From Streptomyces cyaneofuscatus (lineage in GTDB: Bacteria; Actinomycetota; Actinomycetes; Streptomycetales; Streptomycetaceae): a DNA stretch of 64,000 nucleotides. The translations under genes and the position numbers were made by a program. The notes under the pieces are model-generated. The model made no database searches. It was not told the origin of the DNA and saw only the letters and a list, made by a program, of their open reading frames with translations. Position 1 is the first letter of the stretch; each line of letters begins with the position of its first letter. The DNA lies in assembly GCF_000718135.1 (NCBI RefSeq), contig NZ_JOEM01000007.1, positions 372,001 through 436,000 of the forward strand. Direction: 5' to 3'. Positions 16,296-25,564 of the stretch are shown piece after piece.

Positions 16296-16511
16296 TCAGT
16301 GGCAGGGGAAACCGAGCAGGTGGCGGCCGTCGTGGACCCATTCGTGGACGCCTTCGCCCGAGATGAGGGCGGTGGCGCCCTGCTCGGCGCCCACGAAGTA
16401 CAGCAGTACGAGCGCCAGGATGCCGACGAAGACCGCCCAGGGGGCAAGGGCCTTGGCCGAGATCGGGGTGATGGCGGGTGCCCCGGTTGCGGGAGCGGCG
16501 GACTGCGCCAT
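16296..16511 (-). CDS. cbtB: CbtB-family cobalt transport subunit
   Basis: This 71-residue protein has one TM helix (W-A-V-F-V-G-I-L-A-L-V-L-L-Y-F-V-G) and the characteristic tail E-W-V-H-D-G-R-H-L-L-G-F-P-C-H, whose His and Cys residues fit metal handling. It is the first gene after the cobalamin riboswitch, as usual for cbtBA. Confidence 0.9.
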   Translation of the reverse strand: MAQSAAPATGAPAITPISAKALAPWAVFVGILALVLLYFVGAEQGATALISGEGVHEWVHDGRHLLGFPCH

Positions 16512-16557
16512 GGCGGAACCTCCTGTGGGAACACGCGTCCCTGTCGTGGTACATCCG

Positions 16558-16668
16558 ACGAAGGTGCTGGGTCTGACTTCCCGCACAGGTACGGGTACAC
16601 AGTGGCGCGACCGTGCCGGATTCTCACCGGGCTTCCGTCACACCGTCGTCATGGTCGACGTGACCATA
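16558..16668 (-). ncRNA. Cobalamin riboswitch
   Basis: On the minus strand the conserved core is clear: GGAAGCCCGGTGAGAATCC (16618-16636), GGTCGCGCCACTGT (B12-box equivalent) and GGGAAGTCAGACCC, with a following hairpin and the cbtB ribosome site about 50 bases downstream. This is the standard AdoCbl aptamer. High B12 should shut off cbtBA. The outer P1 stem limits are approximate. Confidence 0.9.
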
Positions 16669-16776
16669 CCGCCTGTACGCAGGCACCGCCATGGTGCAAT
16701 CTGCTGAGCTTCGGGCCCCGAATCGCCTGCCGGTCACGGCCGTTGGGGCCGCCACGGAACGACTTGAGGCAGGAAC

Positions 16777-17394
16777 ATGACAGTACGGGTGGTGTTGGTC
16801 TCACCGGCGATGAACGCGGCGCTGCGGCAGGCCCGTTTCGACGGCGATGCCCCGCTGGACCGGGCCGGGGAGCGGAGCGCGCGGGCGGCGGCCACCGCCG
16901 TGCCGAAGTCCGGAGCGGTGCTGAGCGGGCCTTCCGAACGGTGCCTCGGGACCGCCGCCGCCCTCGGCCTCACCGCCCGCGCCGAACCGGCGCTCACCGG
17001 CTGGGACCTCGGACGCTGGAGCGGCCGCCGCTTGGACGAGGTGGGCGCCGCCGAACCCGACTCGGTGGCGGCCTGGATCGGCGACCCGTCGGCGGCTCCG
17101 CACGGCGGCGAGTCACTGCGGGCGCTGGTGGAGCGGGTGGGCGGCTGGCTGGACGGGACCGGTGCCGGGGACACACGTGCCGCCGGGGACGGGGCCGGTG
17201 CCACGGACCGGAGCGTCCTCGCGGTGGCCGAGCCCGCCGTCGTCCGGGCCGCCGTCGTGCACGCTCTGGCCCTGCCGGTGGAGGCGTTCTGGCGGCTCGA
17301 CGTCGCGCCCCTGGTCCTCACGGAGCTCAGCGGCCGGTCGGGCCGGTGGAACGTCCGGCTGGGGCGGCCGCTCACCGCCCCTCAGGAGGACTGA
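16777..17394 (+). CDS. Histidine-phosphatase-like protein lacking catalytic histidines
   Basis: This 205-residue protein has the phosphoglycerate-mutase-like fold pattern (A-P-L-D-R-A-G-E-R-S-A-R-A-A-A; S-E-R-C-L-G-T-A; W-S-G-R-R-L-D-E-V; H-G-G-E-S-L-R-A-L). The R-H-G motif is replaced by S-P-A-M at residues 9-12, and the second His position reads V-A-E-P-A-V-V-R. Without these it should not form the phosphohistidine. It is divergent from cbtBA across the riboswitch region; related cobalamin-pathway phosphatases (CobC type) suggest a link to B12 metabolism, but that is inference. The 3' end overlaps the convergent phosphopantetheinyl transferase by 23 bp. Confidence 0.7.
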   Translation: MTVRVVLVSPAMNAALRQARFDGDAPLDRAGERSARAAATAVPKSGAVLSGPSERCLGTAAALGLTARAEPALTGWDLGRWSGRRLDEVGAAEPDSVAAWIGDPSAAPHGGESLRALVERVGGWLDGTGAGDTRAAGDGAGATDRSVLAVAEPAVVRAAVVHALALPVEAFWRLDVAPLVLTELSGRSGRWNVRLGRPLTAPQED

Positions 17395-18082
17395 GAGCCA
17401 CCCGCCAGTCGGGCCGTAGCAGCACCGCCGTGGCGACGATGCCGTCCTCCACACGCCACTTGCCGTCCAGCACCGGCGGCAGGGCCGGATCGGTGCGCAG
17501 CAGCCGGGCGGTGAAGGTGCCGAACGCCGCCCGGTCGTCGTCCCGGTGGAAGGTCAGGTCCGCCTCGTCGAAGTCCAGCTCGGTCAGGGTGAGCGGGTAC
17601 CAGGTCTTGAAGACGCTCTCCTTGGCGCTGAACAGCAGCCGGTCCCAGTGGATCGCGCCGGCCGCGCCCGCCTCCCCGGCCGGGGGCCCGGCGAACCGTT
17701 CGCGCTCCGAGGGACGTACCACCAACTCCCCCACGCCTTCCGGCAGCGGGGCGTGGGGTTCGGCGTCGACGCCGAGCGACAACACGTCCGCGTCGCGCGC
17801 CAGCGCCGCAGCCCGGTACCCGTCGCAGTGCGTGAGGCTGCCGACGATGCCCTCGGGCCACAGGGGCATGCCGCGCTTGCCGTGGAGTACGGCGACGGGT
17901 TCCAGCCCGAGCCGGCCCATGGCACGCCGCGCACAGGCCCGCGCGGTCGCGAAGTCGTTCCGGCGTTTGGGCACGCTCCGGGCGACCAGCTCCTCCTCCT
18001 CGGGGAACAGGGTTCCGTCCGGCACGCTCTCCTCACGCGTCGCGGCGCAGGAGACGTACGCGGGCAGCAGACTCTCGATCAC
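17372..18082 (-). CDS. 4'-phosphopantetheinyl transferase (EntD/Sfp type)
   Basis: This 236-residue protein carries the PPTase motifs: K-R-R-N-D-F-A-T-A-R-A-C-A-R-R-A, G-S-L-T-H-C-D-G-Y, G-V-D-A-E-P (Mg-binding Asp/Glu) and L-L-F-S-A-K-E-S-V-F-K-T-W-Y-P. It transfers phosphopantetheine from CoA to carrier proteins of fatty-acid, polyketide or peptide synthases; no synthase lies in the window, so it probably serves distant clusters. The GTG start overlaps the stop of the metallophosphoesterase (GTGA), giving translational coupling. Confidence 0.88.
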   Translation of the reverse strand: MIESLLPAYVSCAATREESVPDGTLFPEEEELVARSVPKRRNDFATARACARRAMGRLGLEPVAVLHGKRGMPLWPEGIVGSLTHCDGYRAAALARDADVLSLGVDAEPHAPLPEGVGELVVRPSERERFAGPPAGEAGAAGAIHWDRLLFSAKESVFKTWYPLTLTELDFDEADLTFHRDDDRAAFGTFTARLLRTDPALPPVLDGKWRVEDGIVATAVLLRPDWRVALSPPEGR

Positions 18083-19041
18083 CGGGAGCCTCCGGAGGTG
18101 GCCGTGCCGGTACGGGCGGGGGGTGCGGACTCCGCCTCGTACGGGAGGATCTGGCGCAGGAGACCGCGCGGGTGACCCCGTTCGCGCCACTCCCTCGGGT
18201 AACCGATCGAGACCTCCTCGAAGCGCACGTCGTCGTACCAGGTCGTACGGGGGATGTGCAGGTGCCCGTAGACGACGGCCGTGACGTTGAACCGGCGGTG
18301 CCAGTCGGCGGTGAGTTCGGTGCCGCACCACTGGGCGAACTCCGGGTACCACATGATCGACGTGGGCTCCCTGACCAGCGGCCAGTGCCCGGCGAGGACG
18401 AGCGGGATCTCCGGATCGTGCGCGGCGAGCCTGCGCTCCGTCTCCGCGACCCGGGCCCGGCACCAGTCGTCGCGGGTCGGGTACGGGTCGGGGTGGAGGA
18501 GGTACTCGTCGTTGCAGACGATGCCGGACTCGTGGGCGACGGCCAGCGACTCCTCCTTCGTGTGCGTCCCCGGGGCGCGGAAGGTGTAGTCGTACAGGAG
18601 GAACAGCGGCGCGATCGCCACCGGTCCCTCGGGGCCCGGCCACAGCGGGAACGGGTCCTCGGGGGTGATCACGCCGAGCTCGCGGCAGAGCTCGACGAGG
18701 TGCTCGTACCGGGCCTGGCCGCGCAGTTGTACCGGATCCTTGTCCAGGGTCCACAGTTCGTGGTTGCCGGGCGTCCATATGACCTGGGCGAAACGCTCCG
18801 CGAGGAGGCTCAGCGCCCACCGGATGTCGTCGGGGCGCTCCGCCACGTCGCCCGCGACGATGAGCCAGTCCGCGTCGGACGTGGGGTGGAGGGACTCCAC
18901 GATGGGCCGGTTGTCGGTGACCGCCGCGTGGAGGTCGCTCACGGCCAGCAGGCGGCCGGTCCCGCGCGGGGCGGGAGCGCCGCCGGGCGACGGAACGGCT
19001 GAGGGGGCACTGGGCGGTGCGGGATCGCTCGGAGCGGTCAT
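18079..19041 (-). CDS. Calcineurin-like metallophosphoesterase
   Basis: This 320-residue protein has the metal-site motifs S-D-L-H, G-D-V, G-N-H-E, and C-terminal A-G-H-W and Y-G-H-L-H. The start M-T-A-P-S-D is followed by a Pro/Ser-rich lead before the domain. In Streptomyces this gene regularly precedes a PPTase with overlapping codons, as here. A plausible role is in CoA or carrier-protein phosphopantetheine turnover (inference from the neighbourhood only); substrate unknown. Confidence 0.82.
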   Translation of the reverse strand: MTAPSDPAPPSAPSAVPSPGGAPAPRGTGRLLAVSDLHAAVTDNRPIVESLHPTSDADWLIVAGDVAERPDDIRWALSLLAERFAQVIWTPGNHELWTLDKDPVQLRGQARYEHLVELCRELGVITPEDPFPLWPGPEGPVAIAPLFLLYDYTFRAPGTHTKEESLAVAHESGIVCNDEYLLHPDPYPTRDDWCRARVAETERRLAAHDPEIPLVLAGHWPLVREPTSIMWYPEFAQWCGTELTADWHRRFNVTAVVYGHLHIPRTTWYDDVRFEEVSIGYPREWRERGHPRGLLRQILPYEAESAPPARTGTATSGGSR

Positions 19042-19157
19042 GTGCGCTGGTTCCCCGTCCTGTCGGCCGTCGTCCGGCTCCGTCCGCAAGGGGTGCGGAG
19101 CCGCTGGAAAGGTAGCCTCTCATGAGCCTCCGACAGCCGCCCCGGGGTTCGGCGGGG

Positions 19158-21374
19158 TCAGCGGCGCTCCTGTGCACGGCGGTTGTTGAGTTCCTCCACC
19201 GCCCCGAGCGCGTCCCCGACGGTCGTGTAGTCGACCGCGACGAAGTTCACCGGGCTGTCACGCTCGGCCTCGCAGGCCCGCGCCCGCTCCAGCAGCCAGT
19301 CACGGGAGTTGATCCGGCCAGCGTCCAGCCGGCTGCCGCCGCCGTTGGTGACGAAGTGGTTGAGGAGGAAGAGGCGTTTGCCGGTGCCGCCCCGGTTGGG
19401 TGCGCAGCTCATCTCGTCGGGGCTGCGGAAGGCGAACGGGGTCTCCATCCCGTACCGGTAGAAGTTGCGGTACCAGGGCGCCGGGCCGTCCGCCTTCTCG
19501 GCGAACACCACCAGCCGTCGGCCGCTGTCGATCATCTCCTCCAGCGTGGGCCACGGCTCGTCGGGGTCCTCGGACGGGGTGTGGAGCAGGTCGTCGAGGC
19601 CCGCCCGGCGGAACGCCTCCGCGGTCTCCTCGGCGCCGATGTCGTCCTGGACGATCAGCGTCACGATCTCGGTGGGGTGGGCGCGGAGCCACTCGCCGAT
19701 GTCCTTCAAGGTGGGTGTCAGTTCGATCGCGCCGGCCCGGCAGACGCTGTGGCAGAGCCAGAGGCCCTCGCGCGGCGGGTTGGCCTTGTCGATCGCGGCG
19801 GAGATGAGCCGGCGCTGCTCGGGCGTGAACTCCGGGTTGTCGAGCCGGGCGGCGATGTCCTGCGGGCTCTCCCAGTGGTACGTGTCCAGCATCAGCGCCC
19901 GGACACCGGTGTTGAGCTGGGTGGTGATGTCAGGATCCTGGAGGGGGCCGATGAACCGGTCGGCGGTGGTGGACATGGCGTTGTGGGCGGTGAGGTGGGC
20001 GACCTCGTCGTACCGCAGCTCGCAGAGTTCGGCGCTGCCCTGGCAGCGGCGGGGCGCGGACGGGGCGAGTACGGGCGGGACGAGCAGCGCGCCCGCCAGC
20101 GCCGCGCAGGTCACACCCGCGGCCACGCCCCGTACGGCGGTGGGCCTCGGCAGCGTGCGCGGGCGCACCAGGAACGCCCAGCCGGTGGCGGTGAGGAGGG
20201 CCCCGCCGACGAGGGCCGTGAGGGCGGCGGTCAGTCCGGTGGCCACCGCCTGGTCCACGGCGTTGCGCTGGAGGTCCTCGACGAGGGCGCTGACGCTCGG
20301 CGGCCAGGAGGCCGGGACGGTGAGGAAGCGCCCCCTGGTGACCCAACGGGTCACCAGGACGGCCCCCGCCGCGAGGATCCCGCCGCAGGCGACCGCCTGT
20401 CCCAGCACCATCAGCCGCCGGGCGGACGCACGGGGGCCGGTGGCCCAGAGGGCCGCGAGGGAGGTCAGGGCGAGGGCGGTGGCGAGGATCTGGAGGTACG
20501 TCAGCCACCGCACCCGCTCGCGCGCCTGCTCCAGGGCGTCGAGGTCGTTGCCCGCCGCCGTCAGGGCCGCGGTGAGGTCCCACGTACCGCCTTGGAGCGT
20601 GGTGCGCAGGTCGGCGGCGGCGGTCCGTGACCCGTCGGCGAGTGCGGCGGCCGCGGTCGTCGCCAGGGCCGTCGATACGTCGCCCCTGCCCAGGGCCACC
20701 TCCACATCGGGGCGCAGCTCCGTCCGGTCCTGTTCGGGCACCAGGGTCAGCAGGGCATCGGTGGCGCGGGCCGCCTGGTCGTCGGTGAGCGGCAGGATGG
20801 GGAGCGTGGGCGCGCGGCCCTCCCTGAGCGCTTCGAGCGCCCCGGTGAGGTCGTCGGTGAACCGGGCGAAGTCCGGTTCCTCCTGGTCCTGGAGGCCGGC
20901 AACCAGGTCGCCGAAGTAGATCCGGGCGAGTTCGGCCAGGTTCCGCAGCACCGGGTCGATGTCCACGTTCAGCCGCAGTTCGTCGGTGTCGCCGCGCAGG
21001 TAGTCGGTGAGGGCGTGGATCTGCTGGTCGGTCAGGGAGCGGACCGTCTCCGGCGGCAGGACGACCTTGATGTTGGAGGTCACGAGCGCCTCGGGCACGG
21101 GCAGGTGCGCGAGGAGGTCGCGGGTGACCGGGGCGATCGCCGGGTCGACGAGCACCTCGCTGTAGAGGCGGTCGTACGCCGACGCCTCGTCCAGGACCGA
21201 CCGGTAGTAGCCCGGCGACAGGACGGTGGCGCGGACCGTCGAGGCGAGCGCCACCGTCAGCACGCTCAGCGCGGCCAGCACGAACGCCACCACACGCACC
21301 GCCCGCCGGGCCCGGCCCGGGGACATGGGGCCGGGCTCCGGGGGAAGCGGGTACTCCATCGGTGCGGCGATCAC
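19158..21374 (-). CDS. Membrane protein with PI-PLC-like C-terminal domain
   Basis: This 738-residue protein has a TM helix at about residues 25-47, a ~230-residue extracytoplasmic helical region, about four TM helices (residues ~290-440), then a C-terminal PI-PLC X-like domain. The domain has catalytic-type His in L-T-A-H-N-A-M and L-C-H-S-V-C, plus L-M-L-D-T-Y and Q-D-D-I in the barrel. The PLC-like domain is predicted outside the membrane. It may cleave a phosphodiester lipid head group. No signal for partners; the start could also be ATG 21359. Confidence 0.75.
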   Translation of the reverse strand: MIAAPMEYPLPPEPGPMSPGRARRAVRVVAFVLAALSVLTVALASTVRATVLSPGYYRSVLDEASAYDRLYSEVLVDPAIAPVTRDLLAHLPVPEALVTSNIKVVLPPETVRSLTDQQIHALTDYLRGDTDELRLNVDIDPVLRNLAELARIYFGDLVAGLQDQEEPDFARFTDDLTGALEALREGRAPTLPILPLTDDQAARATDALLTLVPEQDRTELRPDVEVALGRGDVSTALATTAAAALADGSRTAAADLRTTLQGGTWDLTAALTAAGNDLDALEQARERVRWLTYLQILATALALTSLAALWATGPRASARRLMVLGQAVACGGILAAGAVLVTRWVTRGRFLTVPASWPPSVSALVEDLQRNAVDQAVATGLTAALTALVGGALLTATGWAFLVRPRTLPRPTAVRGVAAGVTCAALAGALLVPPVLAPSAPRRCQGSAELCELRYDEVAHLTAHNAMSTTADRFIGPLQDPDITTQLNTGVRALMLDTYHWESPQDIAARLDNPEFTPEQRRLISAAIDKANPPREGLWLCHSVCRAGAIELTPTLKDIGEWLRAHPTEIVTLIVQDDIGAEETAEAFRRAGLDDLLHTPSEDPDEPWPTLEEMIDSGRRLVVFAEKADGPAPWYRNFYRYGMETPFAFRSPDEMSCAPNRGGTGKRLFLLNHFVTNGGGSRLDAGRINSRDWLLERARACEAERDSPVNFVAVDYTTVGDALGAVEELNNRRAQERR

Positions 21375-21444
21375 TCACTCAGCCTATGCGGATTATCAGC
21401 TTTTATGCATGAATGATGAGATTCGTGCAGTGAGGAGCTCCGCC

Positions 21445-22332
21445 GTGCACTCCGTCCACCTGGCCGTGCTGATGACAAGTCACAACCGGCGCGCGCGGAC
21501 CCTGTCGGCGCTGAGCGCCCTGGAGAGCCAGCAGGGCCTTCCGGCGCACGCCACGCTGGGCGTGCATCTGGTGGACGCGGGCTCCACCGACGGTACTCCG
21601 GAGGCCGTCCGCCTCCTCCATCCGTCCGTCGAGGTCATGTCGGTGGGCGCGGACGTCCCCCGTAACCAGGCGATGCGCATCGCCAGCCGCAACAGCCGCA
21701 GTGGCGGGGGCGGAGGCGGTTCGCACAGCGGAAGACCGGGCGGCCCGAGCCACCGGTGGACGCACCAGTTGTGGCTGGACGACGGGGTCGAGCTGTACCC
21801 GGACGCCCTCGCCCGGCTCCTGGGCGCCGCCGATGTGGTCGGGGCCGGGGCGGTCGTCGTCGGGGCGGTCCGGGGCGCGGACGGGGCCACGGTGTACTCG
21901 GGTCGGCGCGGCCGGTCCCTGGTGCTCGTGGAGCCCGGCGGGGAGCGGCCCGAGCCGTGCGACACGTACGACGGCCGGGTGGTGCTGCTCTCGCGGGCGG
22001 CGTACGACCTGGTCGGGGACCTCGACAAGGTCTTCCGCCACCGGATGGGCGACTACGACCACGGGTTCCGCGCCCGGCGGGCCGGGGTGCCCGCGTTCGT
22101 CGCCCCGTGGCCCGTCGGCGTGTGCGCGGAGGGGCCGGACGTCCCCGGCTCCAGGGAGCCGGGGATCGGGGTGCGGGAGGCGCTGCGCCGGGTGACCTCC
22201 GTGACCGAGCTGCCGCCGCGCCAGTGGTGGGTGTACTGCCTGCGCCACACCTGGCCGTGGGCGCCGTTCCTGATGGTCTCCCCGTACGCGCGGACGGCGG
22301 CCCGGGCGACGGTCGGGCGGTGGCGGGGGTGA
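21445..22332 (+). CDS. Glycosyltransferase family 2
   Basis: This 295-residue protein starts at GTG 21445 with GAGGAG seven bases upstream. It shows the GT2 pattern V-L-M-T-S-H-N-R-R near the N terminus, V-D-A-G-S-T-D-G-T-P, and a metal-binding W-L-D-D-G-V in place of D-x-D. A Gly/Ser-rich insert (S-G-G-G-G-G-G-S-H-S-G) interrupts the nucleotide-binding domain around residue 90. The end has a hydrophobic W-P-W-A-P-F-L-M-V segment. Acceptor unknown; the convergent WecA-like gene suggests cell-envelope glycan work. Confidence 0.78.
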   Translation: MHSVHLAVLMTSHNRRARTLSALSALESQQGLPAHATLGVHLVDAGSTDGTPEAVRLLHPSVEVMSVGADVPRNQAMRIASRNSRSGGGGGGSHSGRPGGPSHRWTHQLWLDDGVELYPDALARLLGAADVVGAGAVVVGAVRGADGATVYSGRRGRSLVLVEPGGERPEPCDTYDGRVVLLSRAAYDLVGDLDKVFRHRMGDYDHGFRARRAGVPAFVAPWPVGVCAEGPDVPGSREPGIGVREALRRVTSVTELPPRQWWVYCLRHTWPWAPFLMVSPYARTAARATVGRWRG

Positions 22333-22356
22333 GGAGTGGCTGTTGCGGCCCTCGGG

Positions 22357-23523
22357 TCAGCTCCGGTCGGCTGTGACGCCGACGGCGGGGCGGCCGGTGG
22401 GCGGCGGGGGCACGGTGGGGCGGCCGGCCGGGGTCCTGGCCGGCTCGCCGGCTGCCGGGGCGGGTGGCGCGGGCGGGGCGGCCGGCGCCGGGGTGCCGGG
22501 GGCCGGGCGGCGGGTGCCGGTCCTGGGCGGAGCCACGTACGCCGGGATCCGCAGCAGGCCGAGGACGGCCAGGGCGCTGCCCGCCGGCGGTACGAGGGCG
22601 AGGGCGGGGTGCAGCACGCCCGCGTACACCAGCGTGCCGGTCGTCACCGCCACGCCCGCCCACAGGCCGAGGACGACGGCCGTGCCGGGCACGGTGACGC
22701 GGATCCGGCGCAGGCGGTGCGTGATGTGGTCGCCGCCGTCCTGGAGCAGGGGGCGCGAGGCGCGGCGGCGGGAGGCCAGGACGAGGGCGGTGTCGGCCAG
22801 GGCGACGGTCGCGAGGACGGGCAGCGCGGCCCAGGCGGCGCGCTCCGGCGGTGCCGCCGCGTGGATCAGCGCGCCGGAGGAGGCGAGGACGAAGCCGGTG
22901 AAGAGGGAGGCGGAGGCGCCCGGGCGGATGCGTGCGGGGTGCCAGTTGTGCAGCAGGAAGCCGATGAGCCCGGCGAGCAGGGCGGCGGGCAGCAGGGCGG
23001 GCCCGGACCGGCCGTCGACGGCCGCGCAGGCGAGCAGCCCGGCGGCGGTGACGGCACCGACGGTCGCCAGGGCCCCGTCGGAGGTGTCGAGCAGGGCGAA
23101 GGCCTGGGTGACGAGGACGATCCAGATCACGGCCAGGACGCCCGCCACCGGCGACAGACCGGCCAGGCACACGGAGAGCGTGGCCGCGGCCGTCTGGACC
23201 GCCATCCGCAGGGGGGCGCCGAGCGGCCGCACCTCGTGGACCAGCCCCAGGGCGGCGACGATCCCGGCCCCGGCCAGCAGTCCGGTGACGGCCCGTACCC
23301 CGTCGCCCGCCGCGCCGAGTGCCGAGCCGGCGGCGGCAGCCGTACCGACGCCGATGACGACCGTCGCGCCGCCCAGTCTGCGCACCACCCCGGCACGCGA
23401 GGGGCGCGCGCCCGGCTCACGGCCGATGCCGGAGCGGAGCGCCGTACGGCGGACGCCCTTGGCGAGTACGACCGTGATGAACAGCGCGGCCACAGCGGAG
23501 GCGATGATCCCAAGCACGTTCAC
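22357..23523 (-). CDS. MraY/WecA-like glycosyl-1-phosphate transferase family protein
   Basis: This 388-residue polytopic protein starts at GTG 23523 with about ten hydrophobic segments. Features of the polyprenyl-phosphate sugar-1-P transferase family: R-R-L-G-G-A-T-V-V (after TM1), A-F-A-L-L-D-T-S-D-G-A (in place of N-x-x-N-x-x-D-G), N-W-H-P-A-R-I (like N-x-x-P-A-x-x-F-M-G-D) and H-I-T-H-R-L. The D-T-S-D variation from N-x-x-D and the loss of the usual D-D pair after TM2 make activity uncertain. The C-terminal ~50 residues are a Pro/Ala tail. Confidence 0.65.
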   Translation of the reverse strand: MNVLGIIASAVAALFITVVLAKGVRRTALRSGIGREPGARPSRAGVVRRLGGATVVIGVGTAAAAGSALGAAGDGVRAVTGLLAGAGIVAALGLVHEVRPLGAPLRMAVQTAAATLSVCLAGLSPVAGVLAVIWIVLVTQAFALLDTSDGALATVGAVTAAGLLACAAVDGRSGPALLPAALLAGLIGFLLHNWHPARIRPGASASLFTGFVLASSGALIHAAAPPERAAWAALPVLATVALADTALVLASRRRASRPLLQDGGDHITHRLRRIRVTVPGTAVVLGLWAGVAVTTGTLVYAGVLHPALALVPPAGSALAVLGLLRIPAYVAPPRTGTRRPAPGTPAPAAPPAPPAPAAGEPARTPAGRPTVPPPPTGRPAVGVTADRS

Positions 23524-23768
23524 CTGCCCTGCCTTTCCTCGTTCGTGAACAGCGGCGCGCGGGGCGCCGGGCGACCGGTGGAACACGGCGGCCCGGCGCT
23601 CGTCCGGCTGCGGTGTCGGGGGACGTAGGACGCCAGTCGAGTGGCGGTTCTCCCCAACCTACGGGGCCGATGTCCCCATTCACCCCGAATAACACGAAAA
23701 AGGCGTTGATTCCCTGATCTCACGGCCGGGAGGGCGAAGGACTGGAGCCCCCGCCCCCGCCCCGCGCC

Positions 23769-25349
23769 TCAGGCGGACAGGGCCTCCCGGGTGTCCCGGC
23801 CGTCCACGTACGTCGTCACGACCTCGATGTCCCCGATCCGCGCGGGGTCCACCCGGTGCGGGTCGTCGCCGAGGACCACCAAGTCGGCGCGCTTGCCCGG
23901 GGAGAGGGTGCCCGCCGTGCCGTCCCAGCGGCAGGCGTGGGCGCCGGCGACCGTGTAGGCGCGTACGGCCTCCGCGACGCCGATCACCTCGTCCCCGCCG
24001 ATGGTCCGGCCGGACGCGGAGGCCCGTTCGACCATGAACTGGATCGCCCGCAGCGGGGAACCGTCGGTGACGGGCCGGTCCGAGGAGCCGACGAGGGTGA
24101 CGCCGTGGTCCAGGAACCCCCGGCCCCGGTACATCCAGCCGGCCCGCCGCTCCCCCATCACCGTCGCGTAGTCGTCGCCGAAGTACCGCAGAAAGTTGGG
24201 CTGGACCACCGCGCTCACGCCGAGCGCGGCGAAGCGGGGCAGCTGGTCGGGGCGGATGAGTCCGGCGTGTTCGATGCGGTGGCGGGCGTCGGGCCGGGGC
24301 TTGAGCTTCTGGGCGCGTTCCAGGGCGTCCAGGGCGAGGTCGGCGGCGCGGTCCCCGATGGCGTGGACGGCGAGCTGCCAGCCGGCGAGGTGGCCGTCGA
24401 TGATGAGGCGGGTGAGCCGGTCGGGGTCGTCCTGGAGCCGGCCGGTGTCGTCCGTCCCTTCGTACGGGGAGGTGAGCGCGGCCGTGCGCGCCATCATGCC
24501 GCCGTCGGTGTAGATCTTCAGGGCGCCGAGGGAGAGCCAGTCGTCGCCGAATCCGGTGCGCAGGCCGAGGTCCAGGGCCTCGGTGAAGCCGTCGTCGGGG
24601 TGGGCCGCGCGGGTACGGAGGGTGTCTCCGGAGGCCATGAGCTGGACGCGCAGGGGCAGTCGGCCCCGGTCGCGCAGCAGTTGGTAGGCGCCGAGTTCGA
24701 CGGGGCTGTGGCCCAGCAGCCCGCCGCCGATGCCGGCCTCGGCGCAGGCGGTGATCCCCTCGGTGAGGCAGGCGCGGGCGGCGTGTTCGATCGCGTCGGC
24801 GAGCTCCTCCTGGGAGTACGGGAGCCGCAGCCGTCGGGCGGCGGTCATGGCGCTCTCGGCGAGGAAGCCCTCCTCGTGCTCCACCTCGGCCGGCAGCAGC
24901 TCCAGGACGGCGGTGTTGACGACGCAGGCGTGTCCGGAGTCGTGCATCAGGAGGATCTTGCGGCCGTGGCTGACCCGGTCCAGTTCGGCGGCGGTCAGAT
25001 GGCGGCCCAGGGCCCGCTGGTCGTAACCGGCGATATCCAGCCAGGCGCCCGGGGGTGCGGGCCGGCGGGCGGCCTCGTCCACGACGGCGAGGATGTCCTC
25101 GATCCGCATGCACGGGGCGATGCTCGGCGTACGGGCCTTGAACCCGGCCCAGGCCAGGTGGACATGGCTGTCGATGAAGCCGGGCAGCACGGTGGCGCCC
25201 TGGAGGTCGACCACCTCGCGGGCCGGGAGAGCGGTCACCGCCTCGTCCACGCCGACGATCCGGCCCCGCCAGACACCGAGGTCGCGGGCGACGGGGTGGT
25301 GCGGGTCGAGCGTGAGGATGCGGGCGTTCGTCAGCCTCGTACAGAGCAT
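23769..25349 (-). CDS. Amidohydrolase family 3 (YtcJ-like)
   Basis: This 526-residue metal-dependent hydrolase has the amidohydrolase signature G-F-I-D-S-H-V-H-L, K-I-Y-T-D-G-G, A-V-H-A-I-G-D-R-A, R-I-E-H-A, and a C-terminal G-K-R-A-D-L-V-V-L. It belongs to the YtcJ/N-substituted formamide deformylase-like branch, which hydrolyses C-N bonds of imides and amides; exact substrate unknown. ATG 25349 follows a GGGAGG. The formyltransferase gene is divergent 215 bp away, so the iron-box region could affect both. Confidence 0.85.
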   Translation of the reverse strand: MLCTRLTNARILTLDPHHPVARDLGVWRGRIVGVDEAVTALPAREVVDLQGATVLPGFIDSHVHLAWAGFKARTPSIAPCMRIEDILAVVDEAARRPAPPGAWLDIAGYDQRALGRHLTAAELDRVSHGRKILLMHDSGHACVVNTAVLELLPAEVEHEEGFLAESAMTAARRLRLPYSQEELADAIEHAARACLTEGITACAEAGIGGGLLGHSPVELGAYQLLRDRGRLPLRVQLMASGDTLRTRAAHPDDGFTEALDLGLRTGFGDDWLSLGALKIYTDGGMMARTAALTSPYEGTDDTGRLQDDPDRLTRLIIDGHLAGWQLAVHAIGDRAADLALDALERAQKLKPRPDARHRIEHAGLIRPDQLPRFAALGVSAVVQPNFLRYFGDDYATVMGERRAGWMYRGRGFLDHGVTLVGSSDRPVTDGSPLRAIQFMVERASASGRTIGGDEVIGVAEAVRAYTVAGAHACRWDGTAGTLSPGKRADLVVLGDDPHRVDPARIGDIEVVTTYVDGRDTREALSA

Positions 25350-25506
25350 GGGAGGTCCCTCCCCCGTCGCGGTCGGACCCACGGCGCACGGCCGGAGAGC
25401 GGGCCGGGCCAAGCTAACCCGCACGGCCTCGCCTGTCGACGTCAGGGTGCGATTCCGGCCGACCTGATCCTCTCAACCCCACGTTGAATCATGGGACGTT
25501 GTGCTC

Positions 25507-25525
25507 TTAGGTAAGCCTTGCTTTA
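25507..25525. promoter_or_regulatory. Probable iron box (DmdR/IdeR site)
   Basis: TTAGGTAAGCCTTGCTTTA read on the minus strand matches 14 of 19 positions of the consensus TTAGGTTAGGCTAACCTAA, with one half site nearly perfect (AGGCTTACCTAA). It lies 40-58 bases upstream of the formyltransferase start, where the promoter should be. Confidence 0.5.
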
Positions 25526-25564
25526 CTGAGTCGCCGGTCATCGCTCTTCCAAGGAGGCACCTCC

